Shown here in pieces: positions 29,200-35,222 of a stretch of 64,000 nt of DNA. The stretch is from Gemmatimonadota bacterium (GTDB taxonomy: Bacteria; Gemmatimonadota; Gemmatimonadetes; Gemmatimonadales; GWC2-71-9): positions 1-64,000 of the forward strand of contig QHUT01000055.1 of the NCBI GenBank assembly GCA_003222055.1, read 5' to 3'. The notes beneath the pieces are model-generated. The model saw only the letters and a list, made by a program, of their open reading frames with translations, was not told the origin of the DNA and did no database searches. Position 1 is the first letter of the stretch, and the number at the start of each line of letters is the position of its first letter. The position numbers and the translations under genes are program-made.

Positions 29200-30412
29200 T
29201 GCCCTCCTTGGAGCTGCCGAGGGAGTAGCGGACACCGCCCTGGAAGGTGTGGGTGGTGCCCTGGATCAGGAAGCTCGCCGCCGATGAGGTCAGAATGTAG
29301 TGACCGAACAGCGCGAGCCGCCCCTGCTTGATATCGATTCCGCCCATCCACCAGAAGAACGCCTTCGTGGCCGCGTTGTCCGCGTCGTCCTGCAACTGGG
29401 CGGCCACGGAGGGCGTACAGCCGGAGCAGCTGGTCTCCACGTTCAGCGCTTCCACGATCGCGAACCCACCGCCCGCGAACGGCTCCACGCGGAGCTGCGC
29501 CGGGAAGGCGAGGACGCCGACCATGATGCGTCGCAGGTTGTTGAACTGCACGTTGCCCGGACTCACCCCGCCGTCGGCCTGGACGAACGTCACGTGCCGG
29601 GGCGAGATGAACAAGGACTGTTCGTACGACGCGTACAGCGCCGTCCGCTTGCCGGTGATCAACCAGTGCCCCCCGAACGTCGGTTCGAAGGAGTAGCTGT
29701 CGTAGTTGGTCCGGAAGACGAGGAGCCCAGCCTGGCCGCCCCAGTACCACTTGTGTTGCCAATCGCTGCTGCGCCGCTCGTACGTGGGGCCGCCGCGCGC
29801 GCGCGTCTCGGGCACCTTGCCGCCGGCCGCGACGATCGAATCGCGTCGTTCCTTGGGAATCTCCGGGTAGATCTTCTCGCGACGGCTGGGCCCGAGAAAA
29901 AAGGACAGCCCCGCGGATCCGACCAACTGGCCGGCCCACTTGCTGCCGGGCAGTTGCGTCGTGGCGGCGTAGTAGGCGCGCCCCTCGAGGCGCAGCGCGG
30001 CCCGATCGCTGATGTAGATCCGGTCGCCCAGGGCCGCGTGCGCCCCCGCGTCCCGGAACCCGCCCGTGGTGCCGCTGTTGAAGTCCATGGCCGAGTAGCC
30101 GCCCAGCAGGTAGAAGCTCTTTTCCGAGCCGAAGTTCAGCACCAGGCTTCCGGAGGCGAACCACACCGGCACGTCCGTGCCGCCGCCCGTGGGATGCGGC
30201 CGCATGTATATGCCGTCCCCCTCGATCCCCAGCCCATCCGTGATCCAGAAGCCAAGCCGGCCCCCGCCCCCGATCTGGTTGTCGAGCAGGAAGGCGCGAT
30301 CGAACCGGGTAAACGTCCCGAACCCGCCGATCTCGAACTGGTGGGCGTGCTGGGCGCTCAAGGTCGCGGCCCCGCCGAGCAGCAGAACCCCCATCACCGT
30401 GGCTACCCGCAT
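29183..30412 (-). CDS. outer-membrane beta-barrel protein, long member of tandem family
   Basis: 409 residues. Signal peptide MRVATVMGVLLLGGAATLSAQ, then HQFEIGGFGTFTRFDRAFLLDNQIGGGGRLGF, a block shared with the two following paralogues (QFEIGGFGSYTRYD...LDNQFG). About residues 1-165 match the whole length of those 180-residue proteins. A linker (EIPKERRDSIVAAGGKVPETRARG) of OmpA-linker type joins a second barrel-like region of about 200 residues with a CSGC pair. It looks like a two-barrel or extended barrel version. Role unknown. Confidence 0.7.
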   Translation of the reverse strand: MRVATVMGVLLLGGAATLSAQHAHQFEIGGFGTFTRFDRAFLLDNQIGGGGRLGFWITDGLGIEGDGIYMRPHPTGGGTDVPVWFASGSLVLNFGSEKSFYLLGGYSAMDFNSGTTGGFRDAGAHAALGDRIYISDRAALRLEGRAYYAATTQLPGSKWAGQLVGSAGLSFFLGPSRREKIYPEIPKERRDSIVAAGGKVPETRARGGPTYERRSSDWQHKWYWGGQAGLLVFRTNYDSYSFEPTFGGHWLITGKRTALYASYEQSLFISPRHVTFVQADGGVSPGNVQFNNLRRIMVGVLAFPAQLRVEPFAGGGFAIVEALNVETSCSGCTPSVAAQLQDDADNAATKAFFWWMGGIDIKQGRLALFGHYILTSSAASFLIQGTTHTFQGGVRYSLGSSKEGITERQ

Positions 30413-30450
30413 GGAGACGACTCCTCTGAGGCGGCGTTCGTACCGGAAAA

Positions 30451-30495
30451 GGCGACCCCCAAAATAGGGAGTTCTGGCGGAAAACGCGATACCCC
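30451..30495 (-). promoter_or_regulatory. conserved upstream block of tandem outer-membrane genes, copy 1
   Basis: On the minus strand it reads GGGGTATCGCG, then a purine/pyrimidine-mixed centre and TCCCTATTTTGGG ending in GTCGCC. Copies at 31172-31208 and 31986-32030 lie at the same distance before the two paralogues. TATTTT could be a -10. Conservation across paralogues marks it as promoter or operator DNA carried along with the duplication. Confidence 0.5.
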
Positions 30496-30590
30496 TTCGG
30501 CTTAAGCCTCTGAACCTTGAAAGTACTTGAAGGTTGGGCTGGAGCCGGAGCCGTCTGACACCGAAGTTTTCCCGAAGTAGACGTCGCCGA

Positions 30591-31142
30591 CTAGTAACGG
30601 CGGCTCTTCTGCCCCCCAGGCCCGACGAAGAACGTCATCCCCACCATGCCTGTGACGTGCACCACTTCGTCTTTGCTGCTGAAGCCAGCGCCAGGGCCTC
30701 GGTAATAGGCTCGGGCTTCCAGACGCACGGCCGCATGGCCGGGGGCGAAGAATATCCGTTCGCCCAGCCCCGCGTGGACGGCGTTCAGGTCGGAGGTGTA
30801 GGGTGCGCCCGGCCCCATATGGAGGCGCGAATAGCCGCCCAGGATGTAGAAGCCGCCCGAGCTCATCACGAGGCTGGCGCTGGCGAACGCGGACGTGGTC
30901 CCGCCCACGCCGCTGAATGTCGAGCGCGGCTGGGCTACGGTGCCGTCGACCTCGAGTGCGAAGTGGTCGCCGAGGAAGTAACCGAGCCAGCCACCTGCGC
31001 CGAACTGGTTGTCGAGCTGGAAGCGGCTATCGTACCGCGTGTAGCTGCCGAACCCACCGATCTCGAGCTGGCCGCCATGTTGTGCACAGAGGGACCGTGC
31101 CCCGCTGGCCAGCAGCACCGCAACGACAGTGAGCGCCCGCAT
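30591..31142 (-). CDS. outer-membrane beta-barrel protein, tandem family member
   Basis: 183 residues, signal peptide to SLCAQ, then eight or so amphipathic strands (QLEIGGFGSYTRYDSRFQLDN, ALEVDGTV, FYILGGYSRLHMGPG, RLEARAYYRGPG, VTGMVGMTFFVGP). This is OmpA/OmpW-like eight-strand architecture. ATG follows AAGGAG. About half identical by eye to its downstream-coded paralogue at 31421-31957. Each gene has its own leader. Confidence 0.72.
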   Translation of the reverse strand: MRALTVVAVLLASGARSLCAQHGGQLEIGGFGSYTRYDSRFQLDNQFGAGGWLGYFLGDHFALEVDGTVAQPRSTFSGVGGTTSAFASASLVMSSGGFYILGGYSRLHMGPGAPYTSDLNAVHAGLGERIFFAPGHAAVRLEARAYYRGPGAGFSSKDEVVHVTGMVGMTFFVGPGGQKSRRY

Positions 31143-31171
31143 GGGAAGAGCTCCTTGTGGGGATGTGAGGT

Positions 31172-31208
31172 GGGCGCACCGCAACATAGGCGCTTCCCTC
31201 TAATGCGG
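31172..31208 (-). promoter_or_regulatory. conserved upstream block, copy 2
   Basis: Minus strand: GCATTAGAGGGAAGCGCCTAT, then GTTGCGGTGCGCCC. It keeps the GGAAGC-CCTAT core and the GCGCC end of copy 3 (GGAAGCTCCTATTTTGG), but TATTTT is changed to TATGTT. It is the most diverged of the three. Confidence 0.4.
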
Positions 31209-31420
31209 GTGAGGCGTAGCACACGGCGCGGCGGGTCAGGTCGTCGTAAGGCTCGCTACCTGCTTACAGGCTATGGCCTTGGGACACGACGGCGTATCCG
31301 ACGCGACATCGCAAGTACTTGAAAGTGAGAACGAGCCGGACGCAGAATACCGAAGATATACCGAATGCTGTGTAACGGCAGCGCGTACGGGTACGGCCTC
31401 CCGAGCTAGCGGCCGGTCGT

Positions 31421-31957
31421 CTACTTCGCGCCGCTATGGCCCAAGAGGAACGACACGCCCGCGATGCCAGCGAAGTGACCGACCCAGTGAGGGCTGTCCT
31501 GGACGCCGCCGGGCCCGCGATAATACCCTCGCGCCTCCAACCGGAGTGCCACGCGGTCGCCGACGAAGATCCGCTCGCCGAGCCCCCCATGCAGGGCGTT
31601 CAGATCGGAATGGTAGGGTGGATTGGGTCCCATGTAGAGCCGGGAATACCCGCCCAGCACGTACGCGCTCCCCGAGCTGACGACCAGGCTCGCGCTGCCG
31701 AACACGGCGGTCGTCTTCCCCACGCCGCTGAGCTGCGAGAGCGGCTGCGCTACGTTTGCGTCAACCTCGAGACTCAAGTGGTTGCCGAAAAAGTAACCGA
31801 GACGAGCACCGCCACCGAACTCGTTGTCGAGCTGGAGACCGCCGTCATACCGCGTGTAGCTGCCGAATACGCCGATCTCGAATTGGCCGGCGTGCTGCGC
31901 GCCGAGCGGCGCAGTGCCGCCCGCCAGCAGCAGCCCGATAAGCGTGAGCACGCGCAT
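31421..31957 (-). CDS. outer-membrane beta-barrel protein, tandem family member
   Basis: 178 residues with signal peptide MRVLTLIGLLLAGGTAPLGAQ and the family block QFEIGVFGSYTRYDGGLQLDNEFGGGARLGYFFGNHLSLEVDANVAQP. Strand pattern and the MGPNPPYHSDLNALHGGLGERIF loop match the neighbour at 30591-31142 closely. ATG follows AAGGAG. Likely a small eight-strand barrel of the outer membrane. Function unknown; tandem duplication suggests dosage or antigenic diversity. Confidence 0.72.
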   Translation of the reverse strand: MRVLTLIGLLLAGGTAPLGAQHAGQFEIGVFGSYTRYDGGLQLDNEFGGGARLGYFFGNHLSLEVDANVAQPLSQLSGVGKTTAVFGSASLVVSSGSAYVLGGYSRLYMGPNPPYHSDLNALHGGLGERIFVGDRVALRLEARGYYRGPGGVQDSPHWVGHFAGIAGVSFLLGHSGAK

Positions 31958-31985
31958 GGGAGGACTCCTTGCGGAATTGGAGATG

Positions 31986-32030
31986 GGCGCCACCCAAAAT
32001 AGGAGCTTCCGCCAGAATACGCGATATGCC
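31986..32030 (-). promoter_or_regulatory. conserved upstream block, copy 3
   Basis: Minus strand: GGCATATCGCGTATTC, then TGGCGGAAGCTCCTATTTTG and GGTGGCGCC. It is nearly the same as copy 1 at 30451-30495 (TATCGCG ... CCTATTTTGGG ... CGCC) and lies about 30 nt upstream of the ATG at 31957. Confidence 0.5.
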
Positions 32031-32089
32031 CTGAATCCCTTGAATGTAGTCGACGCGACAAACACCGAACCAACTCCGAAGATGTCGCA

Positions 32090-33289
32090 TCAGATGAGTC
32101 CTAGGTTCCTCCCCACGTGCTTGAATGCCGACAGTGCGAAGTCCAGGTCGTCCCGTGTGTGCGCCGCGGAGAGCTGGCAGCGGATCCGGGCGTGCCCTTG
32201 GGGCACCACGGGGTAGCCGAACCCGGTGACGAATACGCCCTGGGCGAGGAGCAGCTCGCTCATCTGGATGGCCTTGGCCGTCTCGCCCAGAATAACTGGC
32301 ACGATAGGTGTGTTGCCCGGGAGCGGCTTGAACCCCAGCGCGCGGAGCTGCTCGCGGAAATAGCGGGCGTTCTCGTGCAGCCGGGTCACGAGCTCGGGGT
32401 GTCGCTCGAGGTGGCGCACCGCGGCGAGCGCGCTCCCGGCGACCGTGGGAGGGAGGGCGTTGGAAAAGAGCTGGGGCCGCGAGCGCTGGGTGAGATAGTC
32501 GGCGAGCGGACCCGGGCCCGCGGTGAAGCCGCCCGCCGCGCCCCCCAGCGCCTTGCCGAGGGTCGAGGTGATGATGTCGACCTGGCCCAGCATGCCGTAG
32601 TGCTCCGCCGTGCCGCGGCCCGAGCGGCCGAGCACGCCGCTCGCATGCGAGTCGTCCATGGCCACCACGGCGCCGTACCGGCGCGCCAGCGCGACGATGT
32701 CCGGCAGGTTGGCGATGTCGCCTTCCATCGAGAACACGCCGTCCGTGAAGACCAGCTTCAGGCGGGCGTTCATTGCTTGAGCGCCGCGCAGTTTCTCCTC
32801 GAGGTCCGCCATGTCGGAGTGCCGGTACACCGCCGTCTGGCATTTCGTGATGGTCTTCGCGAGGCGGATCGCGTCGATGATGGACGCGTGATTCAGCTGG
32901 TCGGAGATGACGATGTCCTGCTCGCCCAGGAGCGTGGGGACGAGGCCCTCGTTCGCGTTCCAGCAGCTCACGTAGGTGAGTGACGACTCGCAGCCCACAA
33001 AGCGCGCGAGCGCTTGCTCGAGCTCGCGGTGGATCGTGAAGGTGCCGCAAATAAAGCGCACCGAGCCGGTCCCGGCGCCGAACTGGTCGAGCGCGCGCTT
33101 GCCGGCGGCCACGACCTCCGGCTCGTCACACAAACCGAGGTAGTTGTTGGAGGAGAGGATCACGACCTCGCCGCGCCCTTCCATTTTGGTTCTTGCGGCT
33201 TGCGGCTCTTCGAGGTGGTTGAGGCGCTTGTAGACGCCTTCCTGCTTGAACTGCTCGAGCTCGGCCTCGAGCCGGGCGGCGAAGCTCAT
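32090..33289 (-). CDS. kbl: glycine C-acetyltransferase (2-amino-3-ketobutyrate CoA ligase)
   Basis: 399-residue PLP enzyme of the alpha-oxoamine synthase family, converting 2-amino-3-ketobutyrate and CoA to glycine and acetyl-CoA. SSNNYLGLCDEPEVV, GTGSVRFICGTFTIHRELE, VAMDDSHASGVLG and TSTLGKALGGAAGG (PLP lysine) are all present. ATG overlaps the tdh stop by ATGA, so it is the second step of the tdh-kbl threonine route. Confidence 0.96.
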   Translation of the reverse strand: MSFAARLEAELEQFKQEGVYKRLNHLEEPQAARTKMEGRGEVVILSSNNYLGLCDEPEVVAAGKRALDQFGAGTGSVRFICGTFTIHRELEQALARFVGCESSLTYVSCWNANEGLVPTLLGEQDIVISDQLNHASIIDAIRLAKTITKCQTAVYRHSDMADLEEKLRGAQAMNARLKLVFTDGVFSMEGDIANLPDIVALARRYGAVVAMDDSHASGVLGRSGRGTAEHYGMLGQVDIITSTLGKALGGAAGGFTAGPGPLADYLTQRSRPQLFSNALPPTVAGSALAAVRHLERHPELVTRLHENARYFREQLRALGFKPLPGNTPIVPVILGETAKAIQMSELLLAQGVFVTGFGYPVVPQGHARIRCQLSAAHTRDDLDFALSAFKHVGRNLGLI

Positions 33290-34314
33290 GCGATCTCCAG
33301 GATGATCTTGCCCGCATCGCCCGAGCGGATGGCGTTGAGAGCGTCGTCGATTTTGGCGAGCGGGAACTGATGGGTGATCACCGGGCGCGGGTCGACCAGT
33401 CCCGCCGCGAGATAGCGGCGCATCTGGTGCCACGTCTCGTACATCTTGCGTCCGATCACACCGTACACGGTGATGCCCTTGAAGATGATCTCGCTGGCGA
33501 AGTCGACCGGCACCTCGCCGTTGGGGATGCCGAGCAGCTGCACCCGCCCGCCGAGACGCACCGCGGCGAACGCCTGGTGCAGGGCCGACGGCACGCCCGA
33601 CATCTCGCACACCACGTCGGCGCCTTCGCCCCCGGTCTCGGCCAGCACGACGCGGACCACGTCGTCGCGCGTCGCGTCGATCGTCAGGTGGGCACCCATC
33701 CGCTGCGCCAGCGCCAACCGCTTGGCATTCACGTCGGAGGCGATCACCTTGGCCGCGCCCGCGGCCCGGGCGATGCCGACGGCGAAGCACCCGATGGGAC
33801 CGCACCCCACCACGAAGACGGTGCTGCCGGAAATGTCCGCGGTCAGCACCGTATGAAACGCGTTGCCCATCGGATCCATGACCGCGCCGACGGTGGTGGG
33901 AATGCCGTCCAGCGGCAGCACGTTGGTGGCGGGCATGGCGATGTATTCGGCGAAGGCGCCGTCGCGGTCCACGCCGATGATGCGCGTGTTCTTGCAGATG
34001 TGGCTGTTGCCGGTGCGGCACTGGAGACAGTGTCCGCACACGATGTGCCCCTCGGCGGTGACGAGCTGGCCGGGCCGGAGCTCTGCCACCGCGCCACCCA
34101 CCGCGACGATCTCCCCGGCGAACTCGTGTCCCACCACGAGGGGCGGCCGGAGGCGGCCTTCCGCCCACGCATTCCAGTCGGCGATGTGCAGATCGGTGCC
34201 GCACACGCCAGCATGCCGCACGGCGATCAGCACCTCGCCCGGGCCGGGGGACGGCTTGGGCACCGTCGTGACCTTGAGGCCGGGGGCGCGGTTCTCTTTG
34301 ACAATCGCCTGCAT
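33286..34314 (-). CDS. tdh: L-threonine 3-dehydrogenase
   Basis: 342-residue zinc medium-chain dehydrogenase oxidising threonine to 2-amino-3-ketobutyrate with NAD. Catalytic zinc site GVCGTDLHI and GHEFAGEI; structural zinc cysteines in CGHCLQCRTGNSHICKN; cofactor motif VVGCGPIGC. Coupling to kbl fixes the substrate assignment over other alcohol dehydrogenases. It lies 43 nt after the SDR gene, the gap being a purine-rich repeat. Confidence 0.93.
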   Translation of the reverse strand: MQAIVKENRAPGLKVTTVPKPSPGPGEVLIAVRHAGVCGTDLHIADWNAWAEGRLRPPLVVGHEFAGEIVAVGGAVAELRPGQLVTAEGHIVCGHCLQCRTGNSHICKNTRIIGVDRDGAFAEYIAMPATNVLPLDGIPTTVGAVMDPMGNAFHTVLTADISGSTVFVVGCGPIGCFAVGIARAAGAAKVIASDVNAKRLALAQRMGAHLTIDATRDDVVRVVLAETGGEGADVVCEMSGVPSALHQAFAAVRLGGRVQLLGIPNGEVPVDFASEIIFKGITVYGVIGRKMYETWHQMRRYLAAGLVDPRPVITHQFPLAKIDDALNAIRSGDAGKIILEIA

Positions 34315-34357
34315 CGGGTCGCGGGTCGGGGAAGAGGGACGCGGGAAGAGGGACGGG
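34315..34357. repeat. purine-rich GGGAAGAGGGACG repeat, copy 1
   Basis: The whole gap between the SDR and tdh genes is made of near-repeats GGGGAAGAGGGACGCGGGAA and GAGGGACGGGTC. The same words recur at 46449-46512 in an inverted arrangement. It is distinct from the heptad repeat. Confidence 0.6.
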
Positions 34358-35149
34358 TCAAAAAATCGATCGCGTAAATCCCCCGTCCACCTGCAGCGCG
34401 GCGCCGGTAATATAACTGGCGCGCTCCGACACGAGGAACGCGACGGCCGCCGCCAACTCCTCGGTGCGGCCCATGCGCGCCATCGGAATGCCCGCGATCA
34501 TCTCCCGCATCACCTCCTGGGACGCCCGCTGCTCGCGCTTGGCGCGCGTTTCCGTCAGCTCCGCGATGCGCTCCGTCGCGATGAAGCCGGGACAGACGAC
34601 GTTCACGGTGATGCCCTCGGTAGCCACCTCGTCCGCCAGCGCCTTCGCGAAGCCCAGCACGCCCGCGCGGGCCGTGGTCGACAGGATCAGGCCGGGCAGC
34701 GGCTGCTTGGCGGCGACCGAGGCCAGGCACACGATGCGCCCCCACTGCAGCTTGCGCATGAGCGGCACCGCCGCGCGGCAGAGATGAACCACGGAAAGCA
34801 GGTTGAGCTCCACGGCGCGGTGGAACGCCTCGGCGCTCTGGTGGCTGAACGGAGCGGCGGGAGGCCCGCTCGCGTTGCAGAACAACACGTCGAGCCGACC
34901 GAGCTCGTGGTGCACACGCTCCACCAGCCCCTCGGCCTGGGCAGGGACGCCGACGTCCGCCGCAAACGGTGTGACCCGCTGGCCCGTTTCCGACGTGAGC
35001 TGGTCGGCTGCGCGCTGGACCACGTCGGCGTGACGGCCGTTGACCGCCACGCGAGCCCCCTCGTGCGCCAGGGTCTTCGCGACGGCGCGACCCAGGCCCT
35101 GGGTGCTGCCGCACACCAACGCCACGCGGCCCGCGAGGCCCAAATCCAT
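34358..35149 (-). CDS. SDR family oxidoreductase (3-oxoacyl-ACP reductase-like)
   Basis: 263 residues, classical short-chain dehydrogenase. GSTQGLGRA cofactor loop, a VLFCNASGPP stretch in place of the usual NNAG, and a catalytic region where the expected YxxxK is not clear (LILSTTARAGVLGFAKALADE has Ser-Thr-Thr-Ala instead of Tyr-x-x-x-Lys). The end AALQVDGGFTRSIF is typical of FabG-like proteins. The loss of the Tyr/Lys pair matches the atypical SDR group seen beside threonine or keto-acid genes, so activity may be altered. Substrate unknown. Confidence 0.82.
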   Translation of the reverse strand: MDLGLAGRVALVCGSTQGLGRAVAKTLAHEGARVAVNGRHADVVQRAADQLTSETGQRVTPFAADVGVPAQAEGLVERVHHELGRLDVLFCNASGPPAAPFSHQSAEAFHRAVELNLLSVVHLCRAAVPLMRKLQWGRIVCLASVAAKQPLPGLILSTTARAGVLGFAKALADEVATEGITVNVVCPGFIATERIAELTETRAKREQRASQEVMREMIAGIPMARMGRTEELAAAVAFLVSERASYITGAALQVDGGFTRSIF

Positions 35150-35187
35150 GGGCCGAATTTACGGGAAAGGGGCTACCCCGGTTAGAA

Positions 35188-35215
35188 GTAGGGGCGCAGC
35201 ATGCTGCGCCCCTAC
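35188..35215. repeat. 28-bp perfect palindrome
   Basis: GTAGGGGCGCAGCA (35188-35201) followed at once by its reverse complement TGCTGCGCCCCTAC (35202-35215). It lies 8 nt after the stop of the formate dehydrogenase gene and before the SDR gene. As RNA it makes a long hairpin with no T-run. It may be a REP-like element that ends or protects the fdh transcript. Confidence 0.85.
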
Positions 35216-35222
35216 ACGTCGG

